A DNA stretch of 64,000 bases from positions 1 through 64,000 of the forward strand of contig NZ_QJVJ01000016.1 in NCBI RefSeq assembly GCF_003217775.1, given 5' to 3'. The notes below the pieces were generated by a model. That model was not told the DNA's origin, searched no databases, and worked only from the letters and a program-made list of their open reading frames with translations. The DNA is from Paenibacillus flagellatus. Lineage in GTDB: Bacteria > Bacillota > Bacilli > Paenibacillales > NBRC-103111. Positions 35,128 through 43,536 of this stretch are shown here, in pieces; positions within the stretch are counted from its first letter, which is position 1, and every line of letters starts with the position of its first letter. The translations under genes and the position numbers were made by a program.

Positions 35128-37239
35128 CTACCGGGCGTCCCGCATCTGCTTCTGCTCCTTGTACTGCAGCTCGAACAGCTTGTAGTAATAGCCTTTGTTC
35201 GCCAGCAGCTGATAATGGCTGCCGATCTCCCGCACCTTGCCCTTGTGCATGACGATGATTTGATCGGCGTGCTGAATCGTCGACAGCCGGTGCGCCACGA
35301 TGAGCGTCGTCCGGTTTATGGTCATTTCGCGCAGCGCGTCCTGCACGACGAGCTCGGTTTCCGTGTCGATGTTCGACGTCGCCTCGTCCAGGATGAGGAT
35401 TTGCGGCCGGAACGCGACGGCGCGGGCGAACGACAGCAGTTGCCGCTGGCCGAGCGACAAGTTGACGCCCCGCTCCCCGAGCGGCGTGGCGTAGCCGAGC
35501 GGCAGCTTCGCGACGAACTCGTCCGCGTGCGCGAGCCGCGCCGCCTCCCGCACCTGCTCGTCGGTGATGCCGGCTTCGTTCAGCCGGATGTTCGAGGCGA
35601 TATCGCCGTTGAACAGGAAGACGTCCTGCTGGACGACGCCGATCGTCCGCCGCAGCTGATCGAGCGGGATGTCGCGGATGTCGATGCCGTCGAGCCGGAT
35701 CGTGCCTTGCTGGATATCGTAGAACCGGTTGATCAGCTGGATGATCGAGCTCTTGCCCGCCCCTGTCGCCCCGACGAACGCGACCGTCTGCCCCGGCTCG
35801 ATGCGGAACGATACGTCGCGCAGCACCCACTCGCCTTCGTTGTAAGCGAACCAGACGCGGTCGAATTCGATCGTCCCGCGCACCGGCCTCGGCAGCGGCT
35901 TCGGCTCGGCGGCGTCGACGATCGCCGGCTTCTCGTCCAGCATGTCGAAGATGCGCTCCGCTCCGACCATCGCGGTCTGGATCTGGTTGTATTTCTCCGC
36001 CAAACTCATTAACGGGTTGAAAAATTGACGCACATAATGAGTAAACGCATAAACGATTCCGAACGTGATCGTCCCGTCGAGCACCGAACCGCCCCCGTAC
36101 CAGATGAGCAGGGCAATGGCGAAATTGCCGAGGAAGCCGACCGCCGGCTGAAAAATCGAGTTGATGACGGTGCCGCGCATCCCCGCTTTGTAATGCTCGC
36201 CGTTCAGGCGGCGGAACTGCTCGAGCTGCCGCTCCTCGCGGACGAACAGCTGCGTGATGCGGATGCCGGACAAGTTTTCGGCCAGAAACGAGTTGAGCCG
36301 GGCGAGCAGCAGACGCATCTTCCGCTGCGCCTCGCGCACGACGATCCGGTACCAGACGGTCATCCCGAACAGAAGCGGGATGACGACGAGCATGAGCGCG
36401 GTCAGCTTCAAGCTCATTTGCAGCATGATGATCAGGATGCCGAACAGGACGATGACGTCCTTCACCAGGTTGACGATCACCTGCGAGTACAGCTGGTTGA
36501 GCGACTCCGTGTCCTGCGTGACGCGAACGACGAGCCGGCCGACCGGATTGCGGTCGAAAAACGACGACGACATGCGGCTCAAATGGTCGAACAGCTGCTG
36601 ACGGATGCGGAAAATGATATGCTGTCCGGTATATTGCAGCAAGTTCGTCTGCACGTAGCTTAAAGCCGCTCCGCCGACGACGGCGATCAGGAACAGTGCG
36701 CCGAGCACGAAAAATCCCCGGACGTCGCGCTCGCGGAGCGCTTCGACCGTCTCCGCGCCGAGCGGCTCGGCCGCGAACGCAAGCCCGGCCGCCTCAAGCA
36801 CCGCCCGGTCGCCGTCGAGCCGCACGGTCGGCTCCGTCTTTGGATCCGGCCAGCCGTCGGCCAAGTAGGCCGCCCCGCCGGCTTCTACGATGCGCACCGG
36901 ACGGACGGCGTCCGACGGCGGTCGCGGCGGCGCCGCGCTTTCCCCGGCGTCGACGCGGACGTACGCCCGGCCGCCGACGACGATCGGATCGCCGTACGGC
37001 GCCAGCAGCGCCGCGTCTTCGGCCCGGGCGGCGTACATCGGCTTGTGCAGCCCGTTGATCCGGTCGTCGATCGCCACCTTGATGATGTACGGACGGGCCA
37101 GATCGGTCAGCACGATCAAAAACGCGAGGGCGATGCACAGCAATATCGTTTTCCAATGCGGCTTGGCGTAGGCAAGCATTTTTTTGAACAGCTGCCCGTC
37201 CTTGATATCGACCGCCGCTTTCTCCGCATGAATGCTCAT
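35128..37239 (-). CDS. Heterodimeric ABC exporter subunit, BmrD/YheH-like
   Basis: 703-residue half-transporter with an N-terminal six-span domain and a C-terminal ATPase. The ATPase has Walker A GATGAGKSS near 490-498, an altered signature LSLGQRQ, and Walker B ILILDEATSN with the catalytic glutamate. Between spans 1 and 2 there is an insertion of roughly 100 residues (about 50-150), as in BmrD. Its start overlaps the stop codon of the upstream partner by ATGA, so the two are translationally coupled and form a heterodimer. Such exporters pump amphipathic drugs or antibiotics. GGGGGGAG precedes the ATG. Confidence 0.9.
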   Translation of the reverse strand: MSIHAEKAAVDIKDGQLFKKMLAYAKPHWKTILLCIALAFLIVLTDLARPYIIKVAIDDRINGLHKPMYAARAEDAALLAPYGDPIVVGGRAYVRVDAGESAAPPRPPSDAVRPVRIVEAGGAAYLADGWPDPKTEPTVRLDGDRAVLEAAGLAFAAEPLGAETVEALRERDVRGFFVLGALFLIAVVGGAALSYVQTNLLQYTGQHIIFRIRQQLFDHLSRMSSSFFDRNPVGRLVVRVTQDTESLNQLYSQVIVNLVKDVIVLFGILIIMLQMSLKLTALMLVVIPLLFGMTVWYRIVVREAQRKMRLLLARLNSFLAENLSGIRITQLFVREERQLEQFRRLNGEHYKAGMRGTVINSIFQPAVGFLGNFAIALLIWYGGGSVLDGTITFGIVYAFTHYVRQFFNPLMSLAEKYNQIQTAMVGAERIFDMLDEKPAIVDAAEPKPLPRPVRGTIEFDRVWFAYNEGEWVLRDVSFRIEPGQTVAFVGATGAGKSSIIQLINRFYDIQQGTIRLDGIDIRDIPLDQLRRTIGVVQQDVFLFNGDIASNIRLNEAGITDEQVREAARLAHADEFVAKLPLGYATPLGERGVNLSLGQRQLLSFARAVAFRPQILILDEATSNIDTETELVVQDALREMTINRTTLIVAHRLSTIQHADQIIVMHKGKVREIGSHYQLLANKGYYYKLFELQYKEQKQMRDAR

Positions 37240-39062
37240 CCCGCTCTCCCCCCGCCCGCCGCGCCGCGGCCCGCTCCCGTCGGCTCGCCTCCGGCGTCGT
37301 CCCATTCCCGCCCGTGACGCTCGCCGACCTCGTCCAGCAGCTGCTTGTGATACATGTCCGCATAGATGCCGTTCAAGGCGAGCAGCGATTCGTGGTCGCC
37401 CCGCTCGACGATCGCCCCCTCCTCCAGTACGACGATTTGGTCGGCCGACTGCACCGACGAGATGCGGTGCCCGATGATGATCGTCGTCCGATCCTCCATG
37501 ACGTCCTTCAGCCCTTCGAGGATGCGGTCCTCCGTTTCCGTATCGACGGCGGACAAGCTGTCGTCGAAGATGAGAATCGACGGCTTCTTGATGATCGCCC
37601 GCGCGATGCTGACGCGCTGGCGCTGGCCGCCGGACAGCGAGACGCCCCGTTCCCCGAGCGCCGTCTGGAACTGATTCGGGAACTCGACGATATTGTCGTA
37701 CACTTGCGCCACCTTGGCCGCCCGCTCGATGTCGTCGTCGCCGTACGGCTTCGGGTCGAAGCCGATGTTGTCGCGGATCGTCGTCGAGAACAGGAACTGG
37801 TCCTGCGGCACGATGCCGATGCCGCCGCGCAGCACGTTCAGCGGAATGTCGTGAATGTCCCGGCCGTCGAGGAACACCGTTCCTTTGGGCGGATTGTACA
37901 GCCGGACGAGCAGATGGACGAGCGTGCTTTTGCCGCTGCCGACCCGGCCGACGATGGCGAGGCTCGTTCCTTTCGGCACGCGGAGCGAGATGTCGCGAAG
38001 CGCCGGCTCGTGCGCTTCCGGGTAACGGAACGTCAGGTTCCGGATGACGATGTCCCCTTCGATGCCGCGGATCGATGCGTCTGCGCACGAGTCGTCGGCA
38101 ACGTCCGGCTCGGTGTTCAGGATGGCGAGCAGCCGGTTTTCGGACGCTTTGCCGCGCTGCATCGTGTTGGCGACCTTGCCCAAATTTTCGATCGGCCCCA
38201 TGAGCAGGGACAAGTACGAGTTGAAGGCGACGAACTCGCCGAGCGTAATCCGGCCGCGCAGCACCATGATGCCGCCGAGCACGACGGAGACGAGGAAGCT
38301 GACGCCGACGACGCCCGAGCTGAGCGCCCCGAACAGCGAGTTCGACTTCACCAGCCTCCGGTTCATCGCCACCGCATGCTCGTTGTCCCGCCGGAACAGC
38401 CGGCTCTGCTCGCGCTCCTGCACGAACGCCTTCACGACGCGGATGCCGGCGATAAATTCCTGCACGCGGCTCGTCAAATCGCCGATCGCCTCCTGGACGC
38501 CGGCCGATTCCTTCTGGATGCGCCGGTTGAACCGGTAGGCGAGAATGCTGAGCAGCGGCAGCGGCAGCATCGTCAGAAACGTGAGCAGCGGATCGACCGC
38601 CGTCACCATCGCCACGACCGTAATCGTGATCAGCACGACCGCCTCGAGCGAGTTGAAGATGCCGGACATCGTCACGTCGCGGATGACGCTGACGTCGCTG
38701 ATCGCATACGACATCAGATCGCCGACGCGCTGATTTTTGAAGTAATGGGTCGACAGCTTCTCCCAATGCTTGAACAAATCGTCGCGGATGCGCATGTCGA
38801 GCACGCGCGAGAGCCGGAACAGGTAGATGCGCCCGGTCGACCGGAACAACGCGACGCCGAAGCCGGCCGCCATCATCCAGACGGCGATGGTCGCCGCCTC
38901 GCCGTACGTGAGCTCGCCGAGCTCGAGCCGGTCCGTGAACGTGCCGAGCAAGATCGGAATGACGAGCTGGAGCGCGCACGAAATGGACAATAATGCAAAG
39001 CCGAATGCGTACGCATAGCGGTGCTCCTTGATATGACCCCACAAAATATGTTTCCTGCCCAT
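37236..39062 (-). CDS. Heterodimeric ABC exporter subunit, BmrC/YheI-like
   Basis: 608-residue half-transporter: six spans (1-310) and an ATPase with Walker A GRVGSGKST near 371-380, signature LSGGQRQR, and Walker B ILIFDDSLS. Here the catalytic glutamate is replaced by aspartate. This is the degenerate site of heterodimeric exporters and complements the consensus site of the partner. A Gly/Ala-rich tail ends the protein. GGAGGGGG precedes ATG 39062; longer upstream frames are artefacts of GC-rich DNA. The short regions 39117-39160 hold two 12-bp palindromes that may regulate it. Confidence 0.9.
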   Translation of the reverse strand: MGRKHILWGHIKEHRYAYAFGFALLSISCALQLVIPILLGTFTDRLELGELTYGEAATIAVWMMAAGFGVALFRSTGRIYLFRLSRVLDMRIRDDLFKHWEKLSTHYFKNQRVGDLMSYAISDVSVIRDVTMSGIFNSLEAVVLITITVVAMVTAVDPLLTFLTMLPLPLLSILAYRFNRRIQKESAGVQEAIGDLTSRVQEFIAGIRVVKAFVQEREQSRLFRRDNEHAVAMNRRLVKSNSLFGALSSGVVGVSFLVSVVLGGIMVLRGRITLGEFVAFNSYLSLLMGPIENLGKVANTMQRGKASENRLLAILNTEPDVADDSCADASIRGIEGDIVIRNLTFRYPEAHEPALRDISLRVPKGTSLAIVGRVGSGKSTLVHLLVRLYNPPKGTVFLDGRDIHDIPLNVLRGGIGIVPQDQFLFSTTIRDNIGFDPKPYGDDDIERAAKVAQVYDNIVEFPNQFQTALGERGVSLSGGQRQRVSIARAIIKKPSILIFDDSLSAVDTETEDRILEGLKDVMEDRTTIIIGHRISSVQSADQIVVLEEGAIVERGDHESLLALNGIYADMYHKQLLDEVGERHGREWDDAGGEPTGAGRGAAGGGRAG

Positions 39063-39116
39063 CGTAGTCCCCCTCCGGGATGGCTTGCTGCAACAGGTTG
39101 CGGCACGTATCCTACC

Positions 39117-39160
39117 TGTAAGCTTACATAACCCGTCAGGGAGAAACCATGGATATCCAT
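39117..39160. promoter_or_regulatory. Two perfect 12-bp palindromes before the ABC exporter operon
   Basis: TGTAAGCTTACA (39117-39128) and ATGGATATCCAT (39149-39160) are perfect palindromes, 32 bp apart centre to centre (about three helical turns). They lie 55-98 bp upstream of the exporter start. No strong promoter hexamers were found, so their role as operators is a guess. Confidence 0.35.
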
Positions 39161-39525
39161 GCTGGAAATAATGGACGATTCGATCATGCGCACAGGGTGG
39201 GACATAAGCGGAATAAGGCGGGGAAAGCCCGACGGGACGGGCAAAACGGCGGGTGAAGACGGGACCGTTCGGATCCGCGAACGCGGCGGCCGTCACTGCG
39301 TTTGACGTTCCGAACGGGAAGAAGCGGGAGCCGGCGGATCGACGGATCCAACGAAGGCGAATCGACAATCGGAAGCGAAAGCGGGAAGAGCGTGCGGGGA
39401 TCAGGCAAGGCGACGGCCCTTTTACGGCCGACGTCGCGGACGCCGTGGCGGACCGTTCGTCCGGTCCATACAATACAACCGGGTCAAGCGATACGCTCGA
39501 TTCGTCCCGCTTGTCCGTCAGACGG
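39161..39525. other. Intergenic region without recognisable gene
   Basis: About 365 bp. Open frames exist on both strands but lack ribosome sites, and their compositions (Arg-rich or Pro-rich) are those of GC-rich noncoding DNA. I see no terminator, tRNA or repeat here. Confidence 0.6.
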
Positions 39526-39819
39526 CTAGCCGGCTGGCTCCGTACGGCGAAAGTGCCAGACGTGCACCTTCGCCAAGCCGCCGGGGACGAATTCGGCCAA
39601 AGCGCCCCAGGACGGGTCGCCCGGCTCGAGCCGTTCCCGCTTGAACGATCGGTACCGCTCGTCGTCCATCCCCCGCCACAGCTCGACGAACAGGTCGGGC
39701 TGCTCGGAGCCTTCGTACAGCTCGAATCGGTTATCCGCGCGCGCGGCGGCTCCGATCCAGCGCAAGTATGCATCCCGCTTTTCGGGGAACACTTTATACT
39801 CGACGAAAACGATATCCAT
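39526..39819 (-). CDS. Small hypothetical protein, possibly ABM/dimeric alpha-beta-barrel fold
   Basis: 97-residue protein. AAGGGG lies five to nine bases before ATG 39819, which is preferred to the ATG nine codons upstream. The pattern (an N-terminal strand DIVFVEYKV, a helix, a strand RFELYEGSEQPDLFVELW, a helix with ERYRSFKRERL, and a final strand HVWHFR) resembles small dimeric ferredoxin-like (antibiotic monooxygenase-like) proteins. No catalytic residue can be assigned. The gene stands alone, next to a tandem repeat. Confidence 0.55.
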   Translation of the reverse strand: MDIVFVEYKVFPEKRDAYLRWIGAAARADNRFELYEGSEQPDLFVELWRGMDDERYRSFKRERLEPGDPSWGALAEFVPGGLAKVHVWHFRRTEPAG

Positions 39820-39838
39820 GGAAATTCCCCTTAATGTC

Positions 39839-40098
39839 ACTTTCATTTTTTTATCGTTAAAGAAAATCCACTCTTGCTATTCCAAAAAGCAAAGGCGATT
39901 TTCTTTACCAAAAAAATGTACAGCTGAAACGCGGTCGCTCATCTTCGCGATTTTCACCGAACTTTCATTTTTTTATCGTTAAAGAAAATCCACTCTTGCT
40001 ATTCGAAAAAGCAAAGGCGATTTTCTTTACCAAAAAAATGTACAGCTGAAACGCGGTCGCTCATCTTCGCGATTTTCACCGAACTTTCATTTTTTTAT
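39839..40098. repeat. 122-bp tandem direct repeat (two full copies plus a start of a third)
   Basis: Copies begin at 39839 and 39961 with a 122-bp period and differ at one base in the full units (tcc versus tcg). A third copy begins at 40083 and is cut off after about 15 bp. Each unit starts with ACTTTCATTTTTTTA and contains the inverted repeat TAAAGAAAATC ... GATTTTCTTTA (perfect 11-bp arms, about 33 nt apart). The unit is AT-rich in a GC-rich region. It fills the 333-bp gap between the small minus-strand gene and the YdjM-family gene and may include their promoters. Confidence 0.9.
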
Positions 40099-40153
40099 TT
40101 TACCGAATTACATGGTATGATAACAAGGAAGACCGATGAGGAGGAGACATCTT

Positions 40154-41137
40154 TTGGATACTGGAACGCATCTGGTAGTCGGACTCGGTTTGGCCGGATT
40201 GGCCTATGTGGACCCGGCCGTAGCATCGGACCCCGCTCTGGCGACCGCCGTATTGATCGGCACCGTGCTCGGGTCGCAGGCGCCGGATTCGGACGGGCTG
40301 CTCCGCTTTCGCAGCAACGCCGCGTACATCCGCAACCATCGCGGCAAATCGCACAGCTTGCCGGCCGTCGCCATCTGGACCGTGCTGATTACGCTCGTGC
40401 TCGCCGTTCTGTTTCGAGGTGTATCCGTCGTGCACCTGGGCTTATGGGTGTTCATCGCGGTCGCGCTTCACGTCTTCAGCGATTTGTTCAACACGTACGG
40501 CACGCAGGCGTTCCGACCGATAACGGATAAATGGATTTCGTGGAACATCATCCACATTTTCGACCCGATCATCTTCTCGACCCATCTGATCGCCATCTTC
40601 TTGTGGTCCGTCCGTCTCGCACCTCCCGCGCAGCTGTTCTTGACGCTCTACGGCCTGCTCGCCATCTATTACGCATGGCGAACGCTCGTGCACGCCAACG
40701 TTTCCGCTCGGCTGAAGCTGCAGGACCCGCACTATCAACCGGACCACACTTATATATTGATCCCGACGATCCATCTGTACGTCTGGAACGTGGTGAAGCG
40801 GACGAAGCCCGATCATTACACGATCGGCGAGTTTCGGGGAGGCAAGCTGCGCTGGGTCGATCAAGTCCGGTGCGAGCAGCATCCGGCGATCGACGCTTCC
40901 AAGGAGCATCCCGACGTTCAAGCGTTTCTGTACTTCACGTCGACGGCATGCGCCGAAGCGAAGGAGCATTCGTGGGGCTACGAGGTACGCTGGACGGACG
41001 TCCGGTACCGGCACCGCAAGCAGTACCCGTTCGTCGCGGTCGTGCTCATGGACAAACAATTCCGGCCGATCGATTCGTACGTCGGCTGGCGCAGCGAAGG
41101 ACGTGTCGAGAAAAAGCTGAAAATCAGCACGTATTAG
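40154..41137 (+). CDS. YdjM-family membrane-bound metal-dependent hydrolase-like protein (DUF457)
   Basis: 327-residue membrane protein. The N-terminal DTGTHLVVGLGLAGL, the motif GSQAPDSDGLLRF, and the HRGKSHS motif (about residues 63-69) are the signature His/Asp residues of the YdjM/LexA-regulated family. About four membrane spans occupy residues 1-190; a soluble C-terminal half follows. TTG 40154 is chosen because GGAGGAG lies seven bases upstream and gives the common start DTGTHL; an ATG six codons earlier overlaps the ribosome site. Function is unproved. B. subtilis relatives (YfhP, YvsG) are membrane proteins and some are DNA-damage- or sporulation-linked. Confidence 0.82.
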   Translation: MDTGTHLVVGLGLAGLAYVDPAVASDPALATAVLIGTVLGSQAPDSDGLLRFRSNAAYIRNHRGKSHSLPAVAIWTVLITLVLAVLFRGVSVVHLGLWVFIAVALHVFSDLFNTYGTQAFRPITDKWISWNIIHIFDPIIFSTHLIAIFLWSVRLAPPAQLFLTLYGLLAIYYAWRTLVHANVSARLKLQDPHYQPDHTYILIPTIHLYVWNVVKRTKPDHYTIGEFRGGKLRWVDQVRCEQHPAIDASKEHPDVQAFLYFTSTACAEAKEHSWGYEVRWTDVRYRHRKQYPFVAVVLMDKQFRPIDSYVGWRSEGRVEKKLKISTY

Positions 41138-41263
41138 CCGGCCCGACGCCGGCCAACCGCAACGGCTGCGGAGCGTTTCCCGCCTTCGGCCCCGGCTCTT
41201 TCCGCCGGGACGATCGCGCGAAGCGCTTCGTCGTTTTCCCGCGTCCCCCCGAATATGGAACAA

Positions 41264-41296
41264 AGCCCAAGGGACGAGTCCCTTGAGCTTTTTCAA
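41264..41296. terminator. Bidirectional terminator between the YdjM-like gene and a SASP gene
   Basis: GCCCAAGGGA pairs with TCCCTTGAGC around a 4-nt loop, with TTTTTC on the plus strand and a weaker T-rich tail on the minus strand. Confidence 0.8.
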
Positions 41297-41325
41297 ACGA
41301 CGTATGTGCGAAAGAAAGTAATCGT

Positions 41326-41553
41326 TTATCGACCAATGCCGCCGGAAAGTTGTTGTTCGGCGATTTGCACCAAGCGGCGAGTGATGTGTCCACCGATTGC
41401 GCCCGTGTCGCGAGTTGCCATGTAACCCATATAGCCGTCTTGCGGGATTTGGATGCCCAGCTCTTGAGCCACCTCATATTTCAGTTGATCCAGAGCTTGG
41501 TTCGCTTGAGGTACGACGAGCTGATTGCTGCTGCGAGATTGACCACTTGCCAT
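41326..41553 (-). CDS. Alpha/beta-type small acid-soluble spore protein
   Basis: 75-residue SASP that coats spore DNA, holds it in A-like form and is cleaved at germination by GPR protease. Conserved features are the N-terminal NQLVVPQA, KYEVAQELG (containing the GPR cleavage site E-[IV]-A), and the C-terminal GAIGGHITRRLVQIAEQQL. GGAG lies 11 bases before ATG 41553. A sigma-G-like promoter precedes it. It differs from the second SASP at 50983-51216 at only a few residues. Confidence 0.95.
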   Translation of the reverse strand: MASGQSRSSNQLVVPQANQALDQLKYEVAQELGIQIPQDGYMGYMATRDTGAIGGHITRRLVQIAEQQLSGGIGR

Positions 41554-41616
41554 AAAACGATGCACTCCTTTCAATCTGCGTCTGATGTCTTTGATGTATT
41601 TGCAAGCTTGCAAGCT

Positions 41617-41646
41617 TATTATGTTACGTAGGCCGATTTATATGCA
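41617..41646 (-). promoter_or_regulatory. Sigma-G promoter of SASP 1
   Basis: Minus strand TGCATA (41646-41641) and CATAATA (41623-41617) are 17 bp apart, matching the sigma-G/F consensus TGAATA-N17-CATNNTA. This fits forespore expression. Confidence 0.75.
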
Positions 41647-41699
41647 TCCTATTTGCAAAAAACTTTGAAGTCGATTTCAGAAAGCGGGTGATCCGTTGC

Positions 41700-41882
41700 A
41701 TGAACCGCCCTTTGGCCCTATTGTTCGCCTTGATCGGAACAGCCCTGCTCGTCGGCATCGCCGCCGCGATCAGCTACGGCAATGTCGCCGCCGTCTGGCT
41801 GTGCTCGATCGGCTCGTTCCTCTTCATCGGCTTCGGCTTCATGGTGAAAGCGAAGCTTCGCCGGCGCAACGAAAAACCGTAA
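41700..41882 (+). CDS. Small membrane protein (DUF5325/YlaF-like)
   Basis: 60-residue protein with two predicted membrane spans (about 4-25 and 30-50, with LLFALIGTALLVGIAAAISYG and WLCSIGSFLFIGFGF) and a basic tail KAKLRRRNEK. AAAGCGGG is placed before ATG 41700. Similar tiny proteins occur widely in Bacillales with no known function. It is monocistronic, and its terminator begins at the stop codon. Confidence 0.7.
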   Translation: MNRPLALLFALIGTALLVGIAAAISYGNVAAVWLCSIGSFLFIGFGFMVKAKLRRRNEKP

Positions 41883-41913
41883 CCCGAAGCGAATTCGGAT
41901 TACGGTTTTTCTT
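41870..41913. terminator. Bidirectional terminator, overlapping the small membrane protein stop codon
   Basis: AAAACCGTAA-CCCGAA pairs with TTCGG-ATTACGGTTTT, flanked by A- and T-runs, so it serves both the plus-strand gene and trpS on the minus strand. Confidence 0.8.
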
Positions 41914-41944
41914 TGGGCCTCTACGGCCATCTTTGAAACGATGA

Positions 41945-42928
41945 TTACGGCAGCACGAAGCCCATCTTCTCCTTGGCGTCGCGCACCGTCTTGTTCGCGA
42001 TTTCGGCCGCCTGCTCGGCGCCTTGACGGAGAATCGTCTTCAGCTCGCCGGAGGCGCGAATGTCCTTGTACCGCTGCTGCAGCGGCTCGAGCGTAGCGAC
42101 GACCGCCTCGGCCAAATCTTTTTTGAACGGACCGTACCCCTGGCCCTCGTACTTCGCTTCGATCTCGGCGACGCTCATATTCGCGCAGTGCGCATAAATG
42201 CTCATCAGGTTGCTCACTTCCGGCTTCGACGCCGGGTCGAACTTGATTTCGCGGCCCGAGTCGGTCACGGCCCGGCTGATCTTCTTGCGGATAACGTCCG
42301 GCTCGTCGAGAAGCGCGATATAGCTGCCCGGGTTCGGGTTGCTCTTGCTCATCTTCTTCGACGCATCGTCGAGCGACATGATGCGCGCGCCGACCTGCGG
42401 GATGTACGGCTCGGGAACGGTGAACTGTTCGCCGTACCGCTGATTGAACCGATGGGCCAAGTCCCTCGTGATTTCCAAATGCTGCTTCTGGTCGTCCCCG
42501 ACCGGTACGAGATCGGCGTTATACAGCAAAATGTCGGCCGCCATCAGCGCCGGATACGTGAACAGTCCCGCGCCGACCGATTCCTTGCCGGCCGACTTGT
42601 CCTTGAACTGCGTCATCCGTTCCAGCTCGCCCATGTAGACGAGCGTCGTCATGATCCAGCCGAGCTCGGCGTGGGCGGGCACATGGGACTGCAGGAAGAC
42701 GCTCGCCTTCGCCGGATCGATGCCCGCGGCGATGAACAGGGCGGCGACCGACTCGCTCTGCTCGCGCAGCGCGGCCGGCTCCTGCGGAACCGTAATCGCG
42801 TGCAGGTCCACGATCATGAAGAAGCAGTGGTGATCGTGCTGCAGCTTGACGAAATTTTTCATCGCGCCGATATAGTTGCCGAGCGTCAGCTGGCCGCTCG
42901 GTTGAATCCCGGACAATACGCGTTTCAT
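41945..42928 (-). CDS. trpS: Tryptophanyl-tRNA synthetase
   Basis: 327-residue class I aminoacyl-tRNA synthetase that charges tRNA(Trp). The HIGH-equivalent lies in SGIQPSGQLTLGNYIGA near 6-22, and KMSKS is present in SKKMSKSNPN near 195. The length is normal. GGAGG is placed before ATG 42928. The upstream T-box leader shows control by uncharged tRNA. The ribosomal protein gene rpmG precedes it on the same strand. Confidence 0.96.
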   Translation of the reverse strand: MKRVLSGIQPSGQLTLGNYIGAMKNFVKLQHDHHCFFMIVDLHAITVPQEPAALREQSESVAALFIAAGIDPAKASVFLQSHVPAHAELGWIMTTLVYMGELERMTQFKDKSAGKESVGAGLFTYPALMAADILLYNADLVPVGDDQKQHLEITRDLAHRFNQRYGEQFTVPEPYIPQVGARIMSLDDASKKMSKSNPNPGSYIALLDEPDVIRKKISRAVTDSGREIKFDPASKPEVSNLMSIYAHCANMSVAEIEAKYEGQGYGPFKKDLAEAVVATLEPLQQRYKDIRASGELKTILRQGAEQAAEIANKTVRDAKEKMGFVLP

Positions 42929-42965
42929 ATCGTTTCCCTCCAATAAGTCGATTACTGGCCGACCA

Positions 42966-43255
42966 AAACAAAAAAGCCCTCGTCGCAAGGGACGAGAGGC
43001 CGTGGTACCACCCTAATTCGTTTTCCGATACAAAAGCCGATAGCCGGTATCGATACGGAAAACCTTGGTCGTTCCGATAACGGGGAACCGCCGTTCCGCC
43101 TACTTCGTCCGCCGGGCAGCTTGTACCGCGGGCGAACGTTTCGGCTTCATGCTCCAGGACCCATTCGGAAGACGCGCCGCGCCGGTTCGCAGCAACCACC
43201 GGCTCTCTGAATGCGGGGGGACGTCTCCTACTTGCTCCTGTCATCGCTTGGCTAA
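42966..43255 (-). promoter_or_regulatory. T-box riboswitch of trpS (tRNA-Trp)
   Basis: The minus-strand leader has the T-box sequence AGGGTGGTACCACGG (43014-43000), which pairs with the tRNA acceptor end. It is followed by the terminator GCCTCTCGTCCC ... GACGAGGGC with a run of T. Stem I lies near 43240-43130. The specifier is probably TGG (43163-43161, in GAATGGG). That codon matches Trp and so the gene. A second TGG nearby cannot be excluded. Confidence 0.9.
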
Positions 43256-43265
43256 AGCTAACCGC

Positions 43266-43415
43266 TTAGCGGGTTTCGCGGTGAAGAGTGTATTTCTTCA
43301 GGCGAGGGCAATATTTTTTCATCTCGATCCGCTGCGGATGAGTTTTTTTGTTTTTCGTAGTCGTGTAATTGCGATCACCTGTTTCGGTGCACGCCAAAGT
43401 GACGATAACGCGCAT
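43266..43415 (-). CDS. rpmG: Ribosomal protein L33 with reduced zinc cysteines
   Basis: 49-residue L33. The first Cys pair is reduced to CTET and the second to CPRL, so two of the four cysteines of the zinc-binding C+ form are lost. Normal L33 features [16 protein letters not shown] and TLHRET remain. This probably makes it less dependent on zinc. AAAGGAGG lies upstream of ATG 43415. The frame lies entirely between the T-box leader and the promoter at 43508-43536. No Zur-like box was seen at its own promoter. Confidence 0.93.
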   Translation of the reverse strand: MRVIVTLACTETGDRNYTTTKNKKTHPQRIEMKKYCPRLKKYTLHRETR

Positions 43416-43507
43416 CGTACACACCTCCTTTTGTCAGTCGAACGCGAAAAAGGCCGCATCGGTCGCGGTCTGTCCGCATTTGTTTCCATAATCACAGCAT
43501 AACTAAT

Positions 43508-43536
43508 ATGATACCAGCAAAGGGCCCGGGAGTCAA
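43508..43536 (-). promoter_or_regulatory. Promoter of rpmG
   Basis: Minus strand TTGACT (43536-43531) and TATCAT (43513-43508) are 17 bp apart, with about 90 nt of leader. trpS could be read from it as well. Confidence 0.6.

Noticed and set aside
35128-39093. Single 1321-codon frame across both ABC exporter genes
   Set aside because: The N-terminal half is an out-of-frame reading of the first subunit. The two real genes, joined by an ATGA overlap, explain every ABC motif.
39253-39834. 193-codon plus-strand frame near the ABC exporter
   Set aside because: It lacks a ribosome site, is Arg-rich and low-complexity, and overlaps the antisense of the small 97-residue protein.
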